From contig NZ_JACIJM010000005.1 in the NCBI RefSeq assembly GCF_014199395.1, forward strand, positions 124,001-188,000: a stretch of 64,000 nucleotides of DNA. The letters are read 5' to 3'. Below the pieces are notes generated by a model. The model was not told the origin of the DNA. It saw only the letters and a list, made by a program, of their open reading frames with translations, and did not search any database. Positions 9,172 to 17,065 of the stretch are shown here, in pieces. This stretch comes from Yoonia ponticola. GTDB lineage: Bacteria; Pseudomonadota; Alphaproteobacteria; Rhodobacterales; Rhodobacteraceae. Every line of letters starts with the position of its first letter. Within the stretch, counting starts at the first letter, position 1. The position numbers were made by a program, and so were the translations under genes.

Positions 9172-9228
9172 ATGACAATTCCTGTGCCTAATAAACGGCA
9201 TATTCAATAAATATATAGGAGTTCTTTC

Positions 9229-9594
9229 ATGGCATTTCATTTCAAATCGCTGATCGCCGCGGGCATCATTGGTACGGGTCTTGCTGGATGTGCTGACGTG
9301 TCCAGCAGTGGCGGCGGTAGTCAGGTCGTGATTGCCGCGAACAAAGTTGTGAACATTCAGAACAACACCGGCCGCACCATTTGGCGGTTCTACGGATCGC
9401 CGACATCAACGAATAGCTGGGAAGAAGACATTCTAGGCTCGACCGTGCTGCCAGCAGGGCAATCGCGCAACGTCGACTTTGCGGATGGTCGGACCAGCTG
9501 CGGCTACGACATGAAGGCAGAATTCCAAGACGGCACGAGCATCGTGAAAAACAGCATCGACGTTTGCACCGTGTCTGGCGTGTCCTTTCCATAA
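9229..9594 (+). CDS. small secreted lipoprotein, unknown function
   Basis: A 121-residue protein with a lipoprotein signal peptide (lipobox GLAGC ending at Cys 21) and a Ser/Gly linker. The roughly 80-residue mature domain carries NNTGRTIWRFYGS and two Cys (in GRTSCGYD and DVCTV) likely to form a disulphide. The pattern of Trp near TIWRFYG, then ILGSTVLPAGQ, resembles small periplasmic beta-sandwich proteins of unknown function in alphaproteobacteria. It has a good ribosome-binding site (ataggag), 57 bp after the acyltransferase and about 145 bp before ccr. Confidence 0.75.
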   Translation: MAFHFKSLIAAGIIGTGLAGCADVSSSGGGSQVVIAANKVVNIQNNTGRTIWRFYGSPTSTNSWEEDILGSTVLPAGQSRNVDFADGRTSCGYDMKAEFQDGTSIVKNSIDVCTVSGVSFP

Positions 9595-9738
9595 GGTCGC
9601 TGCGACGCGGCAGACATAAAATTACAAAATGAGCGCCTGTGGTGTTGCTTTGTTTCGCGATCAATCTTATTGCTAGGTCAGACGCCCGATTCTGCGGCGC
9701 GGCATAGACACAGGAACGATAGCGAGATGGAGCGCACC

Positions 9739-11019
9739 ATGGCCCTTGATTTAACTGCAGGCGCAGACGCCTACTCAGCCACGCAAAAAGACCTATACGA
9801 GATCGGTGAAATGCCGCCGCTCGGGCATGTCCCCGCGCAGATGCAGGCATGGACGATCCGCCGCGAACGCCACGGCGAGCCGGACAAAGCATTCGAGATC
9901 GAAACCGTCGCCACGCCGAAACCTGACAGCCACGAAGTGTTGGTGATGGTGATGGCCGCTGGCGTTAATTATAACGGTGTTTGGGCCGGATTAGGCGTGC
10001 CGATAAGCCCGTTCGACGTGCACAAGGCGGAATTCCACATCGCGGGTTCCGACGCATCCGGCATCGTGTGGGCGGTTGGTGACAAGGTGAAACGCTGGAA
10101 AGTTGGCGACGAGGTTGTGATCCATTGCAACCAAGATGACGGCGACGACGAACACTGCAACGGCGGCGACCCGATGTATTCCCCGTCGCAACGGATTTGG
10201 GGCTACGAGACACCGGATGGATCATTCGCGCAATTCACCTGTGTGCAATCGCAGCAATTAATGCAACGGCCTAAACATCTGACGTGGGAAGAGTCCGCGT
10301 GCTACACGCTGACGCTTGCCACGGCCTACCGGATGTTATTCGGCCACGAGCCGCATGAATTGAAACCGGGTCAGAACGTCTTGGTTTGGGGCGCGTCCGG
10401 TGGTTTGGGGTCATATGCGATCCAATTGATTAACACCGCAGGCGCAAATGCGATTGGGGTAATCAGCGACGAATCCAAGCGTGATTTTGTGATGTCGCTG
10501 GGCGCGAAAGGCGTGATTAACCGCAATGACTTTAGCTGTTGGGGCCAAATGCCGACGGTGAATACTGACGAATATAAAACGTGGTTCGACGAAACGCGTA
10601 AATTCGGCAAAGCGATTTGGGAAATCACGGGTAAAGGCAATAACGTCGATATGGTGTTCGAACATCCCGGCGAGGCGACGTTCCCTGTGTCCACTTTCGT
10701 GTGCAAACGCGGCGGTATGGTTGTGATTTGTGCGGGGACGACGGGCTACAATCTGACGCTTGATGTGCGGTATATGTGGATGCACCAGAAGCGCCTGCAA
10801 GGCAGCCACTTTGCCAATCTCAAACAGGCGTCAGCGGCGAATAACTTGATGGTTGAACGGCGTTTGGACCCGTGTATGTCCGAATGTTTTGGCTGGGATC
10901 AGATCCCAGAGGCACATACCAAAATGCGCAAAAACGAACATAAACCGGGCAATATGGCGGTTCTTGTTCAAGCGCCTAAAATGGGTCTGCGCACGTTCGA
11001 AGATTGCATCTCTGACTAG
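9739..11019 (+). CDS. ccr: crotonyl-CoA carboxylase/reductase
   Basis: Key enzyme of the ethylmalonyl-CoA pathway: reductive carboxylation of crotonyl-CoA with NADPH and CO2 to (2S)-ethylmalonyl-CoA. The 426-residue medium-chain dehydrogenase/reductase shows EIGEMPPLGHVP, GVNYNGVWAGLG, the acidic insertion CNQDDGDDEHCNGG, the nucleotide-binding WGASGGLGSYA, and a C-terminus with HQKRLQGSHFANL. All closely match my memory of the Rhodobacter sphaeroides enzyme. I chose the ATG at 9739 (MALDLTAG) because the family starts this way; ATGs at 9670 and 9727 extend the N-terminus without similarity. A strong terminator follows. Confidence 0.97.
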   Translation: MALDLTAGADAYSATQKDLYEIGEMPPLGHVPAQMQAWTIRRERHGEPDKAFEIETVATPKPDSHEVLVMVMAAGVNYNGVWAGLGVPISPFDVHKAEFHIAGSDASGIVWAVGDKVKRWKVGDEVVIHCNQDDGDDEHCNGGDPMYSPSQRIWGYETPDGSFAQFTCVQSQQLMQRPKHLTWEESACYTLTLATAYRMLFGHEPHELKPGQNVLVWGASGGLGSYAIQLINTAGANAIGVISDESKRDFVMSLGAKGVINRNDFSCWGQMPTVNTDEYKTWFDETRKFGKAIWEITGKGNNVDMVFEHPGEATFPVSTFVCKRGGMVVICAGTTGYNLTLDVRYMWMHQKRLQGSHFANLKQASAANNLMVERRLDPCMSECFGWDQIPEAHTKMRKNEHKPGNMAVLVQAPKMGLRTFEDCISD

Positions 11020-11046
11020 ACCATCCTTCGACTGACTTGATCGCTA

Positions 11047-11076
11047 GGGCGCATCCATAATTGGGTGCGCCCTTTT
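11047..11076 (+). terminator. intrinsic terminator of ccr
   Basis: A 10-bp stem, GGGCGCATCC paired with GGGTGCGCCC (one G-U pair) around ATAATT, is followed by TTTT, 27 bases after the ccr stop. Confidence 0.88.
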
Positions 11077-11205
11077 GCTTTCAATGCTTTGCCCGACGCC
11101 GACCCGCTATTTCGGGGGAGGCAAAAACCGTCGGTGATATGGTTAAAAACGCCATGCTACCTTAAGTTGTTAGCGATTTGTTAACCTTATTCGCGAAGGC
11201 TGAAA

Positions 11206-11403
11206 ATGGGACATCAATGGATCATCGACGTGATTGTCGATCTTAAAAGTTTTGCTCAGCAGAACGAATTGCCACGCTTGGCCGAAGAACTGGCACGGGT
11301 CGCGGCTGTCGCTGACGCTGAGCTAGACGCGGACAAGAGGGGCGCATCACATTTGATGCGATGTGAGGACACTGACGCTAGACGATTTTCTACTCAAGCT
11401 TGA
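11206..11403 (+). CDS. small conserved protein upstream of luxR
   Basis: A 65-residue protein beginning MGHQWIIDVIVDLKSFAQQN, then LPRLAEELARVAAVADAEL. I recall similar 60-70-residue proteins directly upstream of luxR-type genes in other Rhodobacterales (WIIDV-x-x-DL-x-x-FA...L-x-x-LAE), which is the main reason to accept it. The start has a reasonable Shine-Dalgarno (gaagg) 7 bases upstream. The mostly helical acidic sequence has no signal peptide or membrane segment. Its last 13 codons overlap the GTG start of luxR by 41 bases in another frame, which suggests translational coupling. Function is unknown; modulation of the LuxR partner is a guess from position. Confidence 0.65.
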   Translation: MGHQWIIDVIVDLKSFAQQNELPRLAEELARVAAVADAELDADKRGASHLMRCEDTDARRFSTQA

Positions 11404-12136
11404 CGCTGTTACGGCTGTTGAAGAAATTCACGGGCTGACGTTCGATCTTCGCGATCATTACCGCATTGATCACGTCGTCTATCATTGGGTCAGCGCCGAG
11501 GGCGATCAATATGGATTTGGAACCTACTCTCCCAAATGGGTCCAGCATTATGTCGACAAAGAGTATTTGCGCATAGATCCGGTGGTCGTCGGCTGCTTTC
11601 AAGGTGCGCAGCCCGTCAATTGGAAACGTCTCGATTGGAGCAGTAAAGCCGCGCGGCAATTCAATTTAGACGCGGTCGCGCATGGCGTCGGAAATCAGGG
11701 ATATTCGATCCCGCTACGTGGTCCAAACGGGCAATTCGCGATCTTTAGCCTGTCGCACAACTGCGACGACGACGTTTGGGCGGCATTCACAATCGAACAT
11801 CTGCGCGATTTTGTTTTAATCGCATATTTCCTGAACCAAAAAGCGTTGGAGTTAGAGAAAAACCGCGTGCCAGAACCAACCCGCCCTTTATCGCCACGTG
11901 AGGTGGACGCGTTAACCTTTTTAGCGATGGGTTACGGGCGGGCGCAGGTGGCTGAAATGCTTACGATTTCGGAACATACACTAAGGGCCTATATCGAAAG
12001 CGCGCGTTTCAAGCTTGGCGCTGCAAACACGATCCACGCGGTTGCAAAGGCAATCGCGGACGGACATATCATCATTGGTGGTGCTGCTCGAGATGCTGCA
12101 GGCGGGTGGCCGGGCAGAGAAATCGCCACGCATTAA
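11363..12136 (+). CDS. LuxR-family acyl-homoserine-lactone-responsive regulator
   Basis: A quorum-sensing transcription factor of 257 residues. The N-terminal autoinducer-binding domain (about 1-165) retains the ligand-contact residues of the TraR/LuxR fold: Trp 59, Tyr 63, Asp 72, Pro 73 and Trp 87. The C-terminal LuxR helix-turn-helix occupies about 176-235 (LSPREVDALTFLAMG, QVAEMLTISEHTLRAY). Translation appears to start at GTG 11363 inside the preceding small ORF, with no good Shine-Dalgarno of its own, so coupling is likely. The AHL synthase follows 94 bp downstream, making this a cognate pair of the CerR/CerI kind. Confidence 0.93.
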   Translation: MRTLTLDDFLLKLDAVTAVEEIHGLTFDLRDHYRIDHVVYHWVSAEGDQYGFGTYSPKWVQHYVDKEYLRIDPVVVGCFQGAQPVNWKRLDWSSKAARQFNLDAVAHGVGNQGYSIPLRGPNGQFAIFSLSHNCDDDVWAAFTIEHLRDFVLIAYFLNQKALELEKNRVPEPTRPLSPREVDALTFLAMGYGRAQVAEMLTISEHTLRAYIESARFKLGAANTIHAVAKAIADGHIIIGGAARDAAGGWPGREIATH

Positions 12137-12194
12137 TCATATCTTAACTACTTGTTTTCGTGCCGTAAGTAATTCTTCATCCTAATGCGCCAAT

Positions 12195-12221
12195 CCTAAC
12201 CATGTTTTTGAACAGGTTAGG
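12195..12221 (+). promoter_or_regulatory. 27-bp palindrome before luxI, candidate lux box
   Basis: CCTAACC-A-TGTT-TTTG-AACA-GGTTAGG is a near-perfect inverted repeat (11 paired positions, one extra A). The core AACCATGTT...GAACAGGTT has the size and dyad of lux-box operators bound by LuxR proteins. It ends 9 bases before the luxI start codon, so it also covers the ribosome-binding region (ggttaggga). As RNA it could fold and mask that site. Whether it acts as DNA operator, RNA switch or both cannot be told from sequence. Confidence 0.6.
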
Positions 12222-12230
12222 GAACGGTAC

Positions 12231-12863
12231 ATGCTGCGCTACATTTACGGACGAGACCTTTGGTGCGAACCAAAGTTGCAAAAAACGATGCATTTGGATC
12301 GGGCGGATCAATTTCAGCGCCGTCTTGGTTGGGCGGTCAGCGTCGATAATCGTGGTTGGGAATGCGACGAATACGACCGCGATGACACGCTTTATGTGAT
12401 TTGGGTGATGCCGGACGGCACGCACGGCGGCTCTATGCGGTTCATTCCGTCCTCGGGGCAAACCATGGTTAACGATCACTTCGGTAGACTGCTTGGCGGA
12501 CGTGTGGTGAGTGATCCTTTGATTTGGGAATGCACGCGCTATTGTTTGCGCGATGGTGTGCCGTCGCGCGTCGCTGCAGCGCTTATGTTGGCGGGCGGGG
12601 AATTGATGCGGGCCTATGATTTAACGCATCTGTTGGGGGTCTTTGATGCCCGCATGATCCGCATTTACCGGATGATCGGGGCAAGTCCCGACGTGCTGGG
12701 CAGCAGCGGCACAGGGCGCGATCAAATCAGTGTTGGTTTGTGGCAATATCGCCCGCTTGATCGCGTGAATGTGCTGCGCCGCGCAGGGTTTTCATCCCAG
12801 ACGTCAGAGCATTGGTTTTACCGGTCGATGGGCCGCCCTGTGATCTTGCCAAAAGCGGCGTGA
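12231..12863 (+). CDS. acyl-homoserine-lactone synthase (LuxI family)
   Basis: Makes the AHL autoinducer from S-adenosylmethionine and an acyl carrier protein-bound acyl chain. The 210 residues keep all the invariant LuxI positions: Arg 24, Phe 28, Trp 34, Asp 46, Asp 49, Arg 70, Glu 100 and Arg 103 (DRADQF, RLGW, CDEYD, GGSMRF, WECTRYC). Length is usual for Rhodobacterales synthases. It lies directly downstream of its luxR partner behind a strong palindrome, consistent with the positive feedback usual in such pairs. The acyl chain it uses cannot be inferred. Confidence 0.95.
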   Translation: MLRYIYGRDLWCEPKLQKTMHLDRADQFQRRLGWAVSVDNRGWECDEYDRDDTLYVIWVMPDGTHGGSMRFIPSSGQTMVNDHFGRLLGGRVVSDPLIWECTRYCLRDGVPSRVAAALMLAGGELMRAYDLTHLLGVFDARMIRIYRMIGASPDVLGSSGTGRDQISVGLWQYRPLDRVNVLRRAGFSSQTSEHWFYRSMGRPVILPKAA

Positions 12864-12914
12864 TCAGGTCCGCGATCTCTGGCACCTCGCGGGTGGGCGG
12901 GGTAGGGTCGGCGC

Positions 12915-14447
12915 ATGAATATGCCGACCAAAATCACCTTCTCAGACGATCAGGCCGAAGCCTGGGATGCTGTCGCTGACGCCCTTCGCTTGTCGGGGGT
13001 TGATCTGGACGACAGTCTGCTGATGCCACCGGCGTCGGGCAAATCATCCGTGATGGCGGTGATTGGCAAGGCGGGGTCGGGTAAAACGATGCTGCTAGCC
13101 AAGCTGTACAAAGCCTTGGAAGATGCGGGCGTCGATATTATCTCAGGCGATTGGGAAGGCAAAAAGCGCAAGGATCGCAGGACATTAGCGATCCTCGCGC
13201 CCACGAACAAAGCGGCGTCTGTGTTGCGCAATCGCGGCGTACCTGCGACGACGATTCACCGTATTTTGTACACGCCGGTTTACGATCCCGAATACGAAAA
13301 GGTCGCGGAATGGCTGGCCGGATCGGGCGAAAAACCTGATATCGAAGGGCTGACCGAAGTTGCGCTGGACCGCGCATTTGCGTCTTACGAGATCAATAAA
13401 TCCGTACCTGCCGCGCTTGCGGCTGCTGGATTGCGCGGGTCTGATTTCATCACAGGTTGGAAGCGTCGCGAAGAAGCGTTGGACATCGGATTTATCGACG
13501 AAAGCTCGATGCTCGACGCCAAGCAATTCGAAGACCTGCAAGAGATTTTCCCAACGCTTGTGCTGTTCGGCGATCCGGCGCAGTTGCCGCCTGTGCAATC
13601 ATCCGGTGGGATGGTGTTCGAGACGCTGCCGAAGAAAAAGGTCAAATCGCTCGAACGGGTTCACCGCCAAGATGCGGGCAACCCGATCCTTGATCTGGCA
13701 CATGCGCTTGCTGATCCGATGCTCGACTTTTATCATTTTGAAAAGATGGTCGCCGAAGCCGCGCAGCGCGATGAACGCGTCGTCATGGCGCAGCGTGTCG
13801 AATCGGACTTGATGGCGCGGTCGCCTGTGTTGGTCTGGACCAACAAAACCCGCATCCGGCTGATCCACGCATTTCGTGCGGCGTATAACGCGCCAATGGA
13901 TGAATTGCTCGAAGGTGAACCGTTAATTTGCGACGGTATCGAGCTACCGATGAAGCACCGCAAAAAGCGGCTGGACCTTGAAGCACGCGGTCTGATTAAA
14001 GGCGCGCAAGTCGTCTACCTCGGACCTGGGCGCAAACCCGGTTTCTCGCGTTTGCACGTTATGGGGGCCGAAGAGCCGCAAATTTCGGCCGCATCGATTG
14101 TGAAGATCGAACAGGAAGGCGACGAAGAACCATTCATCCCATTCGCCGCACGCATGGGGGCGACGTTCCTGCACGGGGCGGCCGTCACGATCCATAAAGC
14201 GCAGGGTTCTCAATGGGATACGGTTCAAGTTTTCGCGCCTGATATTGAAATTGCCGCACGGATGGGGCGGGTCGAAGCTGGGCAACCGCTATGGAAACGC
14301 CTGACCTATGTGGCGATTACGCGGGCTGAAAATCAGTTGCGATGGGTCGTGCGAAATCGTCTTGCGAAGCCGTCAGGCGAATTGCGGATCGATGATTTGA
14401 GAGCACCTGCTGCACCGCTGGAATTGTCAGGCGGCGACGAAGTCTAA
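12915..14447 (+). CDS. RecD/Dda-like superfamily 1 DNA helicase
   Basis: A 510-residue ATP-dependent DNA helicase. Walker A is GKAGSGKT (51-58); motif Ia is LAPTNKAASVLR, with TTIHRIL after it; Walker B is IDESSM; motif III is GDPAQLPPV; motif V/VI includes TIHKAQGSQWDTV and YVAITRAENQLRW. The small size and lack of nuclease or BC partners point to a stand-alone RecD2/Dda-type 5'-3' helicase in repair or replication restart, not RecD of RecBCD. It starts 51 bp after luxI on the same strand, so read-through from the quorum-sensing promoter is possible. Confidence 0.88.
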   Translation: MNMPTKITFSDDQAEAWDAVADALRLSGVDLDDSLLMPPASGKSSVMAVIGKAGSGKTMLLAKLYKALEDAGVDIISGDWEGKKRKDRRTLAILAPTNKAASVLRNRGVPATTIHRILYTPVYDPEYEKVAEWLAGSGEKPDIEGLTEVALDRAFASYEINKSVPAALAAAGLRGSDFITGWKRREEALDIGFIDESSMLDAKQFEDLQEIFPTLVLFGDPAQLPPVQSSGGMVFETLPKKKVKSLERVHRQDAGNPILDLAHALADPMLDFYHFEKMVAEAAQRDERVVMAQRVESDLMARSPVLVWTNKTRIRLIHAFRAAYNAPMDELLEGEPLICDGIELPMKHRKKRLDLEARGLIKGAQVVYLGPGRKPGFSRLHVMGAEEPQISAASIVKIEQEGDEEPFIPFAARMGATFLHGAAVTIHKAQGSQWDTVQVFAPDIEIAARMGRVEAGQPLWKRLTYVAITRAENQLRWVVRNRLAKPSGELRIDDLRAPAAPLELSGGDEV

Positions 14448-14463
14448 TCGCGATCAGACCGAT

Positions 14464-15213
14464 TTAGCGGCGGAACATGGTAAAGATGGCAGAAGCGCCC
14501 CAGCCTGCAGCGATCGCAATCGCCAGCGACATCAAACCGTAAATCATCGCGTTTTCATGCGCGAGATTGTACAACCAACGTTCCAAACCGACCTTTTTGA
14601 CCGGAATCGTCGTTACATAGACGTCAACGATCTCGCCACCACGAGTCAGGTAAATTTCAGCGGTATAATCGCCTTCGGTCAGGTTGGCAGGCATCGAAAT
14701 GTTGGTGCGAAACAGCGTTTCGTCCTCGACAAGCACCGCATCGGACAGGGTTTGATACAACCGCTGACCTTGACGAATGCGGATCAGCGCGTCTTCGAAG
14801 TCAGTCTCATATCCGTCGGGCTGGCCAAACGTCCGAATGGCGGTGTTGATGCTGATCCGCGCGCCATTGTCGTTTTTTGTGCTCAGAATATCAGACAGCG
14901 GCATGTTCGTGGCGACGGCGTAGAACGACGGCGCGACCGCAACATCCACCGAATCTGTATTCACCCAGATGCCGAGTCTGCGTTCTTTCCGGCGGACAGT
15001 CACGGGAATATCCGGTCCGGCAACGGTGATAATCACGCCTAGGTCTTCGCCTGTTGGGGCGGGCGCATCGCGCTTCACCGCTCCGAAAATTAGGATGTCA
15101 GAGCCGTCAAAGTTGGCGGTGATCGCCACCTCATCGTGGCTCAGACCGAGCACGATTTCTTCCGCGCTCGCGGGGGCGGCCAAGGCGCATAAAAGGCAAA
15201 TCAGGCGCAACAT
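14464..15213 (-). CDS. TIGR02186-type periplasmic/membrane protein
   Basis: A 249-residue protein of the alphaproteobacterial family TIGR02186. It has an N-terminal signal peptide (cleavage near ASAEEI), a periplasmic beta-rich region of about 190 residues, and one C-terminal membrane helix (about 220-245, MIYGLMSLAIAIAAGWG) ending in Arg residues inside the cell. It is encoded immediately after a TauE/SafE permease with a 1-base overlap (TGATG), an arrangement I recall in related bacteria. Function is unproven; a partner or sensor for the permease's anion is plausible. Confidence 0.85.
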   Translation of the reverse strand: MLRLICLLCALAAPASAEEIVLGLSHDEVAITANFDGSDILIFGAVKRDAPAPTGEDLGVIITVAGPDIPVTVRRKERRLGIWVNTDSVDVAVAPSFYAVATNMPLSDILSTKNDNGARISINTAIRTFGQPDGYETDFEDALIRIRQGQRLYQTLSDAVLVEDETLFRTNISMPANLTEGDYTAEIYLTRGGEIVDVYVTTIPVKKVGLERWLYNLAHENAMIYGLMSLAIAIAAGWGASAIFTMFRR

Positions 15214-16127
15214 CAGTGACCACCCTCAGTGCCGATTGAATACAGCTCGGCAGGTTGTACAAGCAGGTCAAACGCCAGCTTGCCACAGACCAACAGCACC
15301 ATCATCGCGAGTAGAATGCGTAGCTGTTCGGCTTTCATTTTGACGCCAATCCGTGTGCCGATTTGCGCGCCAATGACGCCACCGACCAGTAGTAAAACCG
15401 CCAGTACGATATCGACGGTGTAGTTCGTCGTGGCGTGCAGCATCGTTGTGAACGCCGTCACAAAAATGATCTGAAACAGGGAGGTCCCAACAACAACTTT
15501 CGTCGGCATGCCAAGCAGATAGATCATCGCGGGGACCATGATAAAGCCGCCGCCGACACCCATAATCGCGGCCAAGACACCAACCAGAACACCAACGATC
15601 AGCGGTGGAATGACAGAAATATACAGACCAGAGACGCGGAATTTCATCTTGAACGGCAGGTTGTGAACCCAAGTGTGTTTTCGCCGCGTCGGCGGTGCAC
15701 CTTTGCCGGATTTACGGATCGCGCGCAGGCTTTCGATGAACATCAGCCCACCGATCAGCCCCAGAAAAATGACGTAACAAAGTTTGACCAGCAAATCGAC
15801 TTGGCCCGCAGCGCGTAGGTAATTGAACAAAACAATGCCAAGGCCGGACCCAACCAATCCGCCAATCAGCAGCACCGTTCCCATGCGCAAATCCACGGTT
15901 TTGCGTTTAAAATGCGCAAGAACTCCGGAAAATGACGATGCAACGATTTGGTTCGCTTCGGTGGCGACGGCCACGGCGGGGGGTATGCCGATAAAGAACA
16001 GCAGGGGCGTCATCAAGAACCCGCCGCCCACGCCAAACATGCCCGATAGAATGCCCACAATCCCGCCAAGACCGAGTAAAAGGAAGGCGTTCACCGAAAC
16101 TTCGGCGATAGGAAGGTAAATTTGCAT
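15213..16127 (-). CDS. TauE/SafE family anion permease
   Basis: A polytopic inner-membrane protein of the TauE/SafE (DUF81) family, members of which export sulfite or organosulfur anions. The 304 residues hold two repeated halves, each with the Gly-rich motif of the family: GMFGVGGGFLMTPLLFFIG near the start and IMGVGGGFIMVPAMIYLLG in the middle. About eight hydrophobic helices are visible. I chose ATG 16127 (MQIYLPIAEV) because the 12 extra residues from 16163 look unrelated. It is translationally coupled to the TIGR02186 gene. No sulfur-metabolism enzyme is nearby, so the substrate is open. Confidence 0.9.
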   Translation of the reverse strand: MQIYLPIAEVSVNAFLLLGLGGIVGILSGMFGVGGGFLMTPLLFFIGIPPAVAVATEANQIVASSFSGVLAHFKRKTVDLRMGTVLLIGGLVGSGLGIVLFNYLRAAGQVDLLVKLCYVIFLGLIGGLMFIESLRAIRKSGKGAPPTRRKHTWVHNLPFKMKFRVSGLYISVIPPLIVGVLVGVLAAIMGVGGGFIMVPAMIYLLGMPTKVVVGTSLFQIIFVTAFTTMLHATTNYTVDIVLAVLLLVGGVIGAQIGTRIGVKMKAEQLRILLAMMVLLVCGKLAFDLLVQPAELYSIGTEGGH

Positions 16128-16255
16128 GGCTGTTCCGAGCGCGTTGAAGGTCGCTGCGCACACATGACCCGACTGGGCCTATGAAGTCAAACCCCGCAGG
16201 CGACTTTTTCCGCAGGCTAACGTTGAGTTTGCGGCGTTGGCCTTAGAAGCGAGCC

Positions 16256-17065
16256 TCAGTTGGACATATCACGCAGCCAACGGCGCAGCACTTTTTCCAG
16301 TTTTGCAGCGCCGATCGGGGCCATTGATTTGGTATGCTCGTGGCTAATGTTCTCGTCGGACATGCCTGCCGCCATATTCGTGATACACGAAATTGCTGCC
16401 GCTTTCAGGCCAAGGAACCGCGCGAGGATCACTTCGGGTACTGTCGACATGCCGACCGCGTCCGCACCTAACATCTTGATTGCGTTGATTTCTGCGACGG
16501 TCTCAAACGAGGGACCGGAATACCAAGCGTAGACGCCGCTGTTCATTTCGACGTCTTCGGCTTCTGCCGCGTGGCGCATTGCGGCGCGAATGCCGGGATT
16601 GTAGCAGTCTTTCATCGGCACAAAACGGCGGTCAGTTGGTTCGCCGATCAGCGGGTTCAGGCCCGAGAAATTGATGTGATCCGACAGGTTCATGATCGAT
16701 CCGGTTGGCATCGCCTGGTGCATTGATCCCGCCGCGTTGGTGGCGACCATCGTGTCCGCGCCGAGTTCTTGCAGCACTTCCAACGGGTGGCGCATCGCGT
16801 CGCCCCGACCGGATTCGTAGTAGTGTGATCGGCCGCCAAACACGGCGACGCGCACACCTTCAAGGTCGCCGATTGTCAGGCTGGCTTTGTGGCCAGAGAC
16901 GCCCGCATGCGGAAATCCGTCGAGGTCTGCATAGGGGATCGACACGCCGTCCACTTCGTCCGCGATATGGCCCAGTCCGGACCCAAGGATCAGGCCGACG
17001 TTAACCTTTGCGTCGCCAGCGCGTGCGCGAATGACGTCGGCGACGGCTTTAGCGTTCTTTGACAT
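16256..17065 (-). CDS. punA: purine nucleoside phosphorylase (trimeric type)
   Basis: Phosphorolysis of purine (deoxy)nucleosides to base and (deoxy)ribose-1-phosphate. The 269-residue protein has the low-molecular-mass PNP signatures: phosphate loop GSGLGHIAD, the GGRSHYYE segment, VATNAAGSMH, and the ribose/base site GPSFETVAEINAIKMLGADA with GMSTVPEVI. The gene is last in a minus-strand operon with a BMP-type nucleoside ABC importer, and its start overlaps the upstream permease by 17 bases. Together they import and cleave nucleosides for salvage or as carbon and nitrogen source. Confidence 0.93.
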   Translation of the reverse strand: MSKNAKAVADVIRARAGDAKVNVGLILGSGLGHIADEVDGVSIPYADLDGFPHAGVSGHKASLTIGDLEGVRVAVFGGRSHYYESGRGDAMRHPLEVLQELGADTMVATNAAGSMHQAMPTGSIMNLSDHINFSGLNPLIGEPTDRRFVPMKDCYNPGIRAAMRHAAEAEDVEMNSGVYAWYSGPSFETVAEINAIKMLGADAVGMSTVPEVILARFLGLKAAAISCITNMAAGMSDENISHEHTKSMAPIGAAKLEKVLRRWLRDMSN

